From CAIQPV01 sp963719855 (GTDB taxonomy: Bacteria; Pseudomonadota; Gammaproteobacteria; Burkholderiales; Gallionellaceae): a stretch of 19,322 nucleotides of DNA. Under the pieces are notes generated by a model, which saw only the letters and a list, made by a program, of their open reading frames with translations, was not told the origin of the DNA and made no database searches. Both the position numbers and the translations under genes were made by a program. Shown here in pieces: positions 1-5,564 of the stretch. Positions within the stretch are counted from its first letter, which is position 1; the number at the start of each line of letters is the position of its first letter. The stretch is taken from positions 1-19,322 of the forward strand of contig CAVRDK010000009.1 of assembly GCA_963719855.1 (NCBI GenBank), given 5' to 3'.

Positions 1-2
1 CA

Positions 3-602
3 CCTCAATTGCTTACCGTGTTGCAGGATGGCTGCAAGCTTCCTGCCGTGACCGATCTAGGCGACTCGCTACGCGTCCACGGTTCAATGACCGAACGAAA
101 AGCTGACCTGATCGCCGAGATCACCCGCAGCAAGGGGTGGGGAATTGTCTCTGTTGAATGCGCAGACCCAGAAAAACGAAAGCAGATCGTCTCCGCCCTT
201 GAGCATTCCGGCATGTCGGTCGCGGAGACACAGGAAGAAATCCAACAAAGGAGAATCGAGAATGAGCAGCGAAAACTTTCAGCAACAAACAGCCAGAGCC
301 AGGTCATACCCTCAGCAGGTAGAGGGACTGAGCCGGTGGGCAAACTCAGCGCAGCGGCAGATCGACGCGCTACAGCAACAACTGCACGAATGCCTGTTTC
401 AACTACAAGTGCTGCAGGCAACTACCCTGAAAAATCCCTTGGCAAGCCCGCCGAAACGCAAGGAGAAAGAGAAACCCGGCTCTATAACGAACGGTTCGAA
501 GCCGAACTCCGCGCCCGCATCGAGCGCGAGCGCCTTGAAGCAGAAACAAACCGCGACGGCGACGCGTTGATTCATTCGCCGAAACCTGCACCACCACTAT
601 AA
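3..602 (+). CDS. C-terminal part of a relaxase-like protein (LPD7-like), 5' end outside window
   Basis: The frame is open to the left edge, so this is probably the tail of a longer gene. About 60 residues near the start (L-x-D-G ... V-T-D-L-G-D-S-L-R-V, then a helix and S-K-G-W) resemble the LPD7-type domain found near the C-terminus of mobilization relaxases, where it reads D-x-G-D-x-I-x-V followed by a K-W-G motif. This is recognition by eye, not a search. A low-complexity S/T/A-rich linker follows, then a charged helix rich in E and R (about residues 145-185), and the stop at 602. A candidate overlapping gene occupies 262-570 in another frame, over the low-complexity part. The next gene starts 15 nt downstream. 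The relaxase catalytic domain would lie left of the window. It could instead be another LPD7-bearing plasmid or island protein. Confidence 0.45.
   Translation, partial: PQLLTVLQDGCKLPAVTDLGDSLRVHGSMTERKADLIAEITRSKGWGIVSVECADPEKRKQIVSALEHSGMSVAETQEEIQQRRIENEQRKLSATNSQSQVIPSAGRGTEPVGKLSAAADRRATATTARMPVSTTSAAGNYPEKSLGKPAETQGERETRLYNERFEAELRARIERERLEAETNRDGDALIHSPKPAPPL
262..570 (+). CDS. Candidate overlapping small gene inside the relaxase-like frame
   Basis: This 102-codon frame starts at ATG 262 and is preceded by AAAGGAG about 8 nt upstream, the best ribosome-binding site near this end of the island. It lies wholly inside the 3-602 coding frame in a different reading frame. The first half (residues about 18-52) is Q/L-rich and helical, with V-E-G-L-S-R-W and Q-I-D-A-L-Q-Q-Q-L patterns suggesting a coiled coil. 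The second half is K/S/P/A-rich and disordered. The two frames look complementary: where one is ordered the other is low complexity. Embedded genes are known in mobilization loci (mobB inside mobA of RSF1010-like plasmids), but no homology to MobB is claimed. The alternative is a chance open frame in GC-rich DNA with a fortuitous Shine-Dalgarno. Confidence 0.45.
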   Translation: MSSENFQQQTARARSYPQQVEGLSRWANSAQRQIDALQQQLHECLFQLQVLQATTLKNPLASPPKRKEKEKPGSITNGSKPNSAPASSASALKQKQTATATR

Positions 603-617
603 ACGAAAGGAAAGAAA

Positions 618-1067
618 ATGAACGAATCTGAAGCGTATTGGCAGGGCTTTTCCGTCTGCGAAAAAATCCTTGAAGCCCTGAGCAAAATCCACGATGAACG
701 GCTACGCGACGATGCCGTCGTAGCGCTAAACCAAGCACAGCAATTGCTTCGCGGCAGGAAGGTGCCGGAACTGTCGCAGGAAGAAGAGACTTTCCTGCGC
801 ATCCTCGCTGAGCACGCCCAGGCAAACCCGTCCCTGCATGAGGCCATGCCGAAATTCGAGAATGCCGCCGACTTGATTACCTCTGCCGAGTGGCAAGAGC
901 TTGAACGTGACGCCCGCATGCACACGATCATGCAGCACGGACGCGTTGCGACAAACGAAGCGCTATCCCATCTCATCGGCATATCTTCCGCAATTCGTGA
1001 TGAACATGCGCACGATGATGAGGATGAGACCGAGGCCTCCCCCGATCTAACAACACTGAAAGGCTAA
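618..1067 (+). CDS. Unknown island protein, acidic and helical, 149 aa
   Basis: The ATG at 618 follows AAAGGA with 6 nt spacing and lies 15 nt after the relaxase-like stop, so it is probably cotranscribed. The protein starts M-N-E-S-E-A-Y-W-Q-G-F-S-V-C and is predicted almost wholly alpha-helical. It ends in a strongly acidic tail (E-H-A-H-D-D-E-D-E-T-E). There is no signal peptide, membrane segment or recognisable catalytic motif. The family is not recognised. The tight spacing to its neighbours and the good ribosome-binding site make it a real gene. An accessory role in mobilization or island maintenance is only an inference from position. Confidence 0.7.
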   Translation: MNESEAYWQGFSVCEKILEALSKIHDERLRDDAVVALNQAQQLLRGRKVPELSQEEETFLRILAEHAQANPSLHEAMPKFENAADLITSAEWQELERDARMHTIMQHGRVATNEALSHLIGISSAIRDEHAHDDEDETEASPDLTTLKG

Positions 1068-1072
1068 CTCAA

Positions 1073-1642
1073 ATGCACACTTTTAAAGCTATCGAATCCG
1101 TCGGGAGGATCCCGGCCAGAATCTTGCCCGTTGGCAAGCACGGTGCGAAGTTCGAAGGCGCTTGGCTTGCACATTCTCCCTTGGTGCGAGTGGTTGCTGC
1201 CCGGCGTGCGCCTGGGCACGTCCGGTTACATGACGAAATCAATCAGGATGTGCTGGTAGCGTGGGGTTGGCAGGCCACCCCCAACCGGCTAACGCGGGGC
1301 GGCATCTGGTTCAACCGCAATGAGCATCTTCGCGCAGTGCATGTCCCTGCCTGGTGGCTACTGAGCAACCACAGGGCGCACCTGCACTTTGTTCAACACT
1401 CCGCGTTGCCAGAACTTAAACCAGGCGACGAGATTGAGAACCTGACACTGCTTTGCGGCTGTGTTTACCAATCAAAAGAGATTGAGCCATTCGGCACCGT
1501 CTGCAGCTACCAGTTCTCTGACTCCGGGGAGCCGGACTGGCCAAACAGCCGAGAATGCAAAACCGCAGTGCCGCTTACATTCTCAATCCGCAGGAACGGG
1601 GAAGTGATCGCCGAATACAATTTTTTCGCTGAGGAGGCATAA
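1073..1642 (+). CDS. Unknown island protein, beta-rich and tryptophan-rich, 189 aa
   Basis: The ATG at 1073 lies 5 nt after the upstream stop, with AAAGG about 10 nt before it. The protein looks beta-rich and has many aromatic residues: V-A-W-G-W-Q near residue 64, G-G-I-W-F-N near 79, and V-P-A-W-W-L near 93. It also has a C-G-C pair near residue 129 and two later cysteines (C-S-Y-Q-F and R-E-C-K). There is no signal peptide or transmembrane segment. The C-terminus (S-I-R-R-N-G-E-V-I-A-E-Y-N-F-F) looks like a closing beta hairpin. I do not recognise the family. The paired cysteines could bind a metal, but spacing alone does not prove it. It sits in the middle of the cargo operon. Confidence 0.7.
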   Translation: MHTFKAIESVGRIPARILPVGKHGAKFEGAWLAHSPLVRVVAARRAPGHVRLHDEINQDVLVAWGWQATPNRLTRGGIWFNRNEHLRAVHVPAWWLLSNHRAHLHFVQHSALPELKPGDEIENLTLLCGCVYQSKEIEPFGTVCSYQFSDSGEPDWPNSRECKTAVPLTFSIRRNGEVIAEYNFFAEEA

Positions 1643-1645
1643 AAA

Positions 1646-1825
1646 ATGGGTATGGGTAAAAACATAATCGCCGGCATGGAAGGCCTTGCAAGTCAGATAT
1701 CGCGGGCAGGCACGAAAGGAAAAATGTTGAGCATGGGGACGAGTCCAGCGAAAGACTTCGACCCGTTTAAAAAACCAACTTCGCCTGTCACCATTAAACC
1801 TGTGGCAGACACGACGAAAAAATGA
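1646..1825 (+). CDS. Small unknown protein, 59 aa, Met/Gly/Lys-rich
   Basis: The ATG at 1646 is preceded by GAGGAGG with 8 nt spacing, one of the strongest ribosome-binding sites in the window. That supports this small gene despite its size. It starts 3 nt after the preceding stop. The product begins M-G-M-G-K-N-I-I-A-G-M-E-G-L and ends P-V-A-D-T-T-K-K. It is basic, contains five methionines in the first 30 residues, and has a proline-rich C-terminal half that is probably disordered. Its TGA stop falls 11 nt before the chosen start of the next gene. No family is recognised. Small basic proteins in mobilization regions are often DNA-binding accessory factors, but nothing here proves that. Confidence 0.6.
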   Translation: MGMGKNIIAGMEGLASQISRAGTKGKMLSMGTSPAKDFDPFKKPTSPVTIKPVADTTKK

Positions 1826-1836
1826 AGGGGACTGAG

Positions 1837-2061
1837 ATGAGACAACCAACAACACCAACGAGCGACTTGTATCACAGCGCCGACCGCACGCCGGCGCATC
1901 CGCACGGGCGCAGCAGAAACCTGCACACATGCCCTATTGCAGAGCTCACCCGAGCTGCAGACATTGAGCAAGACCCCTTTCACAAGGGGTATGCCTTGGG
2001 CGTCCTGGCCAATCGCATCATGATGTCGCTGCCTGCTACTACCGAGGAGACGCCTAAATGA
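1837..2061 (+). CDS. Small unknown protein, 74 aa
   Basis: The frame also has an ATG at 1822 that overlaps the upstream TGA as ATGA, but the ATG at 1837 is preferred. AAGGGG lies at 1825-1830 with 6 nt spacing to 1837. The product begins M-R-Q-P-T-T-P-T-S-D-L-Y. It has a His/Arg-rich stretch (H-P-H-G-R-S-R-N-L-H), then a helix (I-A-E-L-T-R-A-A-D-I-E-Q-D) and F-H-K-G-Y-A-L-G-V-L-A-N-R-I. Its stop overlaps the next start as ATGA, which suggests translational coupling. The helical second half, about 40 residues, could be an interaction module. The family is not recognised. Confidence 0.6.
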   Translation: MRQPTTPTSDLYHSADRTPAHPHGRSRNLHTCPIAELTRAADIEQDPFHKGYALGVLANRIMMSLPATTEETPK

Positions 2062-2384
2062 ATCTGCCCGACATGTACGACAAGCCGATCTCGGCCTGGT
2101 ACAAGCTCAGCCGCGAAGTGCTCAATGGTCTCGTAGATGCCGAAATCGCCCGGCTCGAAGCGGGCGGGCTTGGCGACGGTATTCACTTTACCTACTTCTC
2201 CAACCTCCTTTCAGCGGCGTTATCTGGTTGGGAACACCCAGAGGGCAAGCCGCCCGTGAGAGTCACGAGAATAGACGATTTCGACCGCAGACTGACCAGG
2301 TTGCGTCGCGCGCACTTCTTCGCCCCGACCGCGAGGGGGCGCCAGACGACATCGGAGCCAGACTGGTCGCAAATCGCAAATTAA
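2058..2384 (+). CDS. Unknown island protein, 108 aa, coupled to upstream gene
   Basis: The start ATG at 2058 overlaps the stop of the upstream gene by 4 nt (ATGA), so the pair is probably translationally coupled. The N-terminal half is helical: I-S-A-W-Y-K-L-S-R-E-V-L-N-G-L-V and A-E-I-A-R-L-E. Then come a G-L-G-D-G turn and an aromatic helix (H-F-T-Y-F-S-N-L-L). The C-terminal half is strongly basic (D-R-R-L-T-R-L-R-R-A-H-F-F), which would suit nucleic-acid binding. No known domain is recognised. It closes the first + strand cassette; an intergenic gap with two hairpins follows. Confidence 0.65.
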   Translation: MNLPDMYDKPISAWYKLSREVLNGLVDAEIARLEAGGLGDGIHFTYFSNLLSAALSGWEHPEGKPPVRVTRIDDFDRRLTRLRRAHFFAPTARGRQTTSEPDWSQIAN

Positions 2385-2460
2385 AATGCATGTATTAAAC
2401 AAGCGGCTAACATATTGTTTTCGCTTGCTTTTTATGATTTTGTGCGGCAACATGGCAAAC

Positions 2461-2485
2461 GTTCTGCGCCGTACGCAGAACTTTT
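2461..2485 (+). terminator. Probable terminator hairpin with short T tract
   Basis: A perfect 8-bp stem GTTCTGCG / CGCAGAAC with a 5-nt CCGTA loop is followed by TTTT. It lies after the small-gene cassette and just before the ribosome-binding site of the gene at 2509. The short T run makes it a modest terminator; the perfect dyad could also be an operator for the 2509 gene. A weaker hairpin (CAAGCG 2400-2405 with CGCTTG 2422-2427, then CTTTTTA) precedes it. Confidence 0.5.
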
Positions 2486-2508
2486 AAACCACCAAAGGGG
2501 ATCGAAAA

Positions 2509-2700
2509 ATGCTTGAAAAAAATATTGATGCGATGATGGCGACAATCGGTGAGCTGGACGAACAGATCGCGAGATCAGGAGCGGCAGAACCTGAGGACGA
2601 TCCTGCCGCGATTGCTCAATTCCTGCGGGGCGTACGCTACGCCCGGATCAACATGGCGGCTTCAATCCCGGCAGCTCGCGAGGCAGGTGTCGCAGCCTGA
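2509..2700 (+). CDS. Small helical unknown protein, 63 aa
   Basis: The ATG at 2509 is preceded by AAAGGGG about 8 nt upstream. The product is predicted all-helical, with a heptad-like start (M-L-E-K-N-I-D-A-M-M-A-T-I-G-E-L-D-E-Q-I). An acidic break (E-P-E-D-D-P-A-A) and a second helix (F-L-R-G-V-R-Y-A-R-I-N-M-A-A) follow. Two short helices of this kind could dimerise. It stands alone after a terminator-like hairpin, and a long imperfect hairpin starts inside its stop codon. The family is not recognised; an antitoxin-like or small regulatory role is possible but unsupported. Confidence 0.6.
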   Translation: MLEKNIDAMMATIGELDEQIARSGAAEPEDDPAAIAQFLRGVRYARINMAASIPAAREAGVAA

Positions 2701-2769
2701 CTTACCCACCCCCTAACCCCGACGCCCTGGCGTATGGTGCGCCGGTCGGGGCAAGGGCGTGGATAAGTC
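2699..2769. repeat. Long imperfect inverted repeat (about 25 pairs over 71 nt)
   Basis: The outer arms are GACTTA-c-CCAC (2699-2709) and GTGG-a-TAAGTC (2759-2769). Inside them are CCCT/AGGG, CCCCGAC (2717-2723) with GTCGGGG (2745-2751), and GGCG/CGCC around a TATGGTG loop. Neither flank has the T run expected of an intrinsic terminator; an A-rich stretch follows on the + strand. The right arm read on the minus strand contains TTATCCACG, one base from a DnaA box. It may be a structured DNA element of the island; the function is unknown. Confidence 0.6.
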
Positions 2770-2866
2770 AAAACCAAAAACAAAATAATGCCTGTAGGGG
2801 GCAAGCTATGCCAGAATCGACATCGCTACCTGCGTTTCATAACCGTTACCCACCTGCGAGGACGAG

Positions 2867-3331
2867 ATGAACAAATTAATTTTGACCGGGCTACTGGCTT
2901 CCCTCCTGTCTGGGGCTATGCAATGTTTGTTTGCTAGACCCTTGGTAGACACTGGTCCCAGGTTAGTAATTGATGGTGCGCCACAACAAAAACCACCGGC
3001 AGGCGGAACGGTTGCAAGAGACATCGATCCCTGCATCAGAAGTGCTATTTCACAGGGTTACGTGAACGGGCAATGCGCATACACCTATATCGTGCAATGT
3101 CTCAAAGCTGGTAACGAGACTATGTATCACGGAACATTGTCAGTGGAGCAGTCGCCTCAAATGTTAATAACCTCTTCTCAAGACAATGGCACTGGAAAGA
3201 AGGACAGGAATTTCGTCTGCCCGTTCAGTCCGAACACCTACTCCATCAGGTATGAAGCGGTTGCTAGGAAGAACGGACTTAAGGCGACTCCGGTAGTCCC
3301 GGCAAATGAAAATATATATTACAGCAATTGA
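2867..3331 (+). CDS. Secreted small protein with conserved-looking cysteines, 154 aa
   Basis: The ATG at 2867 follows GAGGA with about 6 nt spacing. The N-terminus is a clear signal peptide: a basic M-N-K start and a hydrophobic core (L-I-L-T-G-L-L-A-S-L-L-S-G-A), with cleavage probably near A-R-P around residue 23-25. The mature part has four cysteines (D-P-C-I, G-Q-C-A-Y, V-Q-C-L, F-V-C-P), suitable for two disulfides after export to the periplasm. An S/N/Y-rich tail ends I-Y-Y-S-N. It is the last + strand cargo gene and converges with the integrase. I do not recognise a family. Codon choice is more AT-rich than in its neighbours, suggesting a separate origin. Confidence 0.65.
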   Translation: MNKLILTGLLASLLSGAMQCLFARPLVDTGPRLVIDGAPQQKPPAGGTVARDIDPCIRSAISQGYVNGQCAYTYIVQCLKAGNETMYHGTLSVEQSPQMLITSSQDNGTGKKDRNFVCPFSPNTYSIRYEAVARKNGLKATPVVPANENIYYSN

Positions 3332-3429
3332 GTAGCCTAACTTACCCCCTCATGCTGATCCGCCCCCCTTACCAAAATAAAACACGACCTTGCCGCAGTT
3401 GCGGCAGTGCATGCGCAGGCATTTCTGCG

Positions 3430-4653
3430 TCAGCAAAGCTCTCTAGACTGGCGCGATCCGTCAATGTAGTCCGACCACCACTGCATCATCCTTACCCTTT
3501 CGTCCCAATACTCGACGCGCTTGTAGGCTGCCTCGACATCATTGCGCGCAACGGAATGGCCTAGTTGCAGTTCAATCACATCACCATGAAACCCGCCCGC
3601 CTCCTGAATCGCCGTGCGCGCCAATGCCCGGAACCCGTGGCCGGTCATCTGTTCATGGTACCCCATGCCCCGCAGCGCAGCAGTAATCACATTTTCAGAC
3701 GCCATCCTTTCGTGAGCGCGGAACATCGGGAACACATACCCATTGCCGCCTGTGATCCCCTTCGCCTTCTTCAATATCACCTCCACCTGATCGCTGATAG
3801 GAATGAGGGGTACGTTCTTCCTATTTAACTCGCGCCCACCTGGTATCGTAATGATGCGCTTCTTCATATCGATCATTGACCACTCCAACCGCCGCGCTTC
3901 CATGGTGCGAACGAAAACATGCAGCAGGAATTCGATCATCAATTTTGTGAGGGGAAAGCCGCGATACTCGCGCAGCGCGGTCATGAAGTCTGGCAGTTCC
4001 GCCGCCGTAATCGCAGCAAAGCTCTTCTGCTGATGCCTAGACAGTGCCTTGTGCGTGGCCTTGTTGATAGGATTACTCTCGCGTCTCTCCGTCAGTACAG
4101 CGTGATCGAACACCTCACCGGCACGTTGCGCGAGCTTATGCGCCATGTACTGCCCCGCCGTCTCGGCCTTCTTGCATACATTCATGATTTCAAGTGCGCC
4201 AATCTCGCGCACTGGACGCTCACCGAGCTTGGGGAACAGATGAATTTCCAGTGACCGCAGATACCCGTCCACGTAATTCTCTGTGCATCGCAGCCGCTTT
4301 TGCGCAATCACCTCAAGCGCTACGTCCTTGAACGTCGGCAAGACCACCACCGGCACAGGCAGCGCAGCGGCCTTTGCTTCCTGCTTGAATGCAGATGGGT
4401 CAACACCATTCGACAGTAGCCGCTTTGCGTTCATTGCGCGCAGCCTGGCATCCGCCAGCGTCACCACCGGATACTGCCCGATCGACAACGTCTTTTCTTT
4501 TCCTTCAAACCGATATTTGAGCCGCCACAACTTGCCGCCGGAGGGAGTGACCAGCAGATACAGCCCGCCGCCATCGGACAACTTGATGGGGGTATTTCCT
4601 GGCGCCGCCTTGGATACCCCAAGCGCTGAAAGCTTCGAACTCTCCTTTGCCAT
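3430..4653 (-). CDS. int: P4-type tyrosine recombinase (island integrase), 407 aa
   Basis: It catalyses site-specific integration and excision of the island. The N-terminal DUF4102 arm-binding domain (residues about 20-90) shows L-S-D-G-G-G-L-Y-L-L-V and the G-x-Y-P-x-V-x-L-A-D-A-R motif. A core-binding segment (about 105-205) and the C-terminal catalytic domain follow. Catalytic residues are visible: R249 (F-V-R-T-M-E-A), H339 and R342 (T-G-H-G-F-R-A-L-A), H366 (L-G-H-S), and the nucleophile Y377 (E-A-A-Y-K-R-V-E-Y). Length is normal for the family, and the set looks intact. It starts about 200 nt from the 3' end of tRNA-Glu, pointing into the island. The 5' region carries a repeated 12-mer and a sigma70-like promoter, suggesting self-regulation. 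Confidence 0.93.
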   Translation of the reverse strand: MAKESSKLSALGVSKAAPGNTPIKLSDGGGLYLLVTPSGGKLWRLKYRFEGKEKTLSIGQYPVVTLADARLRAMNAKRLLSNGVDPSAFKQEAKAAALPVPVVVLPTFKDVALEVIAQKRLRCTENYVDGYLRSLEIHLFPKLGERPVREIGALEIMNVCKKAETAGQYMAHKLAQRAGEVFDHAVLTERRESNPINKATHKALSRHQQKSFAAITAAELPDFMTALREYRGFPLTKLMIEFLLHVFVRTMEARRLEWSMIDMKKRIITIPGGRELNRKNVPLIPISDQVEVILKKAKGITGGNGYVFPMFRAHERMASENVITAALRGMGYHEQMTGHGFRALARTAIQEAGGFHGDVIELQLGHSVARNDVEAAYKRVEYWDERVRMMQWWSDYIDGSRQSRELC

Positions 4654-4704
4654 ATCAAAATACCCCCATCACAAAATCACGACACCCCCGACAATACCCC
4701 CATC
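4585..4704. repeat. Three exact copies of a 12-mer around the integrase start
   Basis: AATACCCCCATC occurs at 4659-4670 and 4693-4704. Its exact reverse complement GATGGGGGTATT lies at 4585-4596, inside the integrase 5' coding region. Partial relatives with the CCCCC core lie at 4684-4689 and 4724-4729. One copy overlaps the putative integrase -10 and another sits just upstream of the start codon. This pattern fits integrase arm-type or excisionase sites that also repress the gene. The sequence match is direct; the role is inferred. Confidence 0.6.
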
Positions 4705-4720
4705 TATGCGCGGATGTCAA
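4691..4720 (-). promoter_or_regulatory. Putative integrase promoter
   Basis: Read on the minus strand, TTGACA (4715-4720) is followed after 18 nt by TATTGT (4691-4696). The -35 is perfect and the -10 matches four of six. It lies about 40 nt upstream of the integrase start, and the -10 is overlapped by one copy of the 12-mer repeat. Confidence 0.5.
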
Positions 4721-4810
4721 CGAACCCCCGCGAACTCTTACGGATACAGACGGACACTTAACAGCATCATAACGTATTGATTTTATTGGGCTTAATTAGC
4801 AAAAGTCGTG

Positions 4811-4840
4811 AAAAAAGCCACTAGATTCAGTGGCTTATTT
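4811..4840 (-). terminator. Intrinsic terminator of the tRNA operon
   Basis: A perfect 8-bp stem AAGCCACT / AGTGGCTT with a 6-nt loop is followed by TTTT on the minus strand, starting about 10 nt past the tRNA-Glu 3' end. It would end the tRNA-Ala/tRNA-Glu transcript before the integrase. Confidence 0.8.
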
Positions 4841-4849
4841 TTCAGTGTC

Positions 4850-4925
4850 TGGCGTCCCCAACGAGATTCGAACTCGTGTTATCGCCGTGAAAGGGCGGTG
4901 TCCTAGGCCTCTAGACGATGGGGAC
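4850..4925 (-). tRNA. tRNA-Glu (anticodon UUC)
   Basis: A 76-nt cloverleaf with encoded CCA. The acceptor GTCCCCA pairs with TGGGGAC, the T arm is ACGAG-TTCGAAT-CTCGT, and the anticodon loop is CTTTCAC. The top pair of the anticodon stem is C27-A43, a mismatch where a C-G pair is usual. The 3' end faces the island integrase, making this the likely attachment site; the 3' half may have been supplied by the island. Confidence 0.95.
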
Positions 4926-4952
4926 TAAAGGACTTTGTGCTACTCTTTCAAT

Positions 4953-5028
<76 letters not shown>

Positions 5029-5041
5029 AAAAAGAGGGCGC

Positions 5042-5070
5042 ATTATAATGATCGAACCTCCCCTTGTAAA
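5042..5070 (-). promoter_or_regulatory. Sigma70 promoter of the tRNA operon
   Basis: Read on the minus strand, TTTACA (5065-5070) is followed after exactly 17 nt by a perfect TATAAT (5042-5047). A GC-rich GCGCCC discriminator follows, as in stringently controlled stable-RNA promoters. The tRNA-Ala 5' end is 13 nt downstream of the -10. It sits just past the ubiT stop at 5082. Confidence 0.85.
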
Positions 5071-5081
5071 GCAGAAGTAGG

Positions 5082-5555
5082 TCAATGGGTGCGATTCAAA
5101 CTGATGATGTGAGCCATCACGTTGCGTGGGGACAATAAGGCAGGGTTAAATTTCGGCAACTCAATTGCATCCAGGGTGTTTTTTGCCACCAATCCCAGTT
5201 CGGTGTCCCCCTCCACTATTAGGCGGCGGCTGAAAAAAAGCGTGTCTGGGTCTTCCTTGCGAGTAGCCAGAAGAAAGAAATCCTGCGCAGTGGCGCTAAT
5301 AGCCAGATCTGGTACCTTGCCGGAATGGGTCGGTGTAAATTTCTCAGCATCGACGGTGAAGTACAAATTCAGCCCGAGATCTTTGACATGAATGGCAATC
5401 TGCTTTCCGTGCAATGGTTCCAGGTATTCCTTGCGGATGATTTTTCCCAGCGCCAGATTGAGCACCTTGGCAAAAGCAAAGGATGGAGGAAAGGTTGGCA
5501 ACATGGAAACCAGTTGGCCGACGGGTTTGGGAAAAGTAAAAGTAGGCTGTTCCAT
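5082..5555 (-). CDS. ubiT: UbiT, SCP2-domain accessory factor of anaerobic ubiquinone synthesis
   Basis: UbiT (YhbT in E. coli) is an SCP2 sterol-carrier-type lipid-binding protein needed for oxygen-independent ubiquinone synthesis. It probably binds the isoprenoid intermediate. This 157-aa protein shows the SCP2 fold pattern: an N-terminal helix, then I-A-I-H-V-K-D-L-G-L-N-L-Y-F-T-V, D-L-A-I-S-A-T-A-Q-D-F, and I-V-E-G-D-T-E-L-G-L near the C-terminus. The ATG follows AAGGGG, which overlaps the ubiV stop, with a 9-nt gap between the genes. It is the last gene of ubiU-ubiV-ubiT, and this context makes the call firm. Confidence 0.9.
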   Translation of the reverse strand: MEQPTFTFPKPVGQLVSMLPTFPPSFAFAKVLNLALGKIIRKEYLEPLHGKQIAIHVKDLGLNLYFTVDAEKFTPTHSGKVPDLAISATAQDFFLLATRKEDPDTLFFSRRLIVEGDTELGLVAKNTLDAIELPKFNPALLSPRNVMAHIISLNRTH

Positions 5556-5564
5556 GTTGTCCCC

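Larger units (their letters stand above)
1..4850. mobile_element. End of an integrated mobilizable island at tRNA-Glu
   Basis: An intact P4-type tyrosine recombinase (3430-4653) lies beside the 3' end of tRNA-Glu (3' end at 4850), the usual geometry for islands that integrate into tRNA 3' ends. On the island side are a relaxase-like C-terminus, a row of small unknown genes and a secreted orphan protein. On the other side are housekeeping genes (tRNA-Ala, ubiUVT). The other island end lies outside the window, so the second attachment copy cannot be seen. The tRNA terminator (4811-4836) sits between the tRNA and the integrase, so the exact crossover could lie in the tRNA 3' end or just past the terminator. 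Island identity is well supported; the exact boundary is inferred. Confidence 0.7.

Noticed and set aside
2699..2769. attC (integron cassette) site
   Set aside because: The outer arms lack the RYYYAAC/GTTRRRY core pair needed for an attC site.
3391..3406. TGCCGC-agtt-GCGGCA hairpin between the secreted protein and the integrase
   Set aside because: No T run directly after it on either strand; could end the integrase transcript, but too weak to call.
3328..3564. Open frame on + with C-R-S-C-G-S-A, zinc-ribbon-like
   Set aside because: TTG start with no ribosome-binding site; most of it is antisense to the integrase C-terminus.
3565..4780. Several open frames on + between 3565 and 4780
   Set aside because: All are antisense shadows of the integrase, with no start signals or plausible composition.
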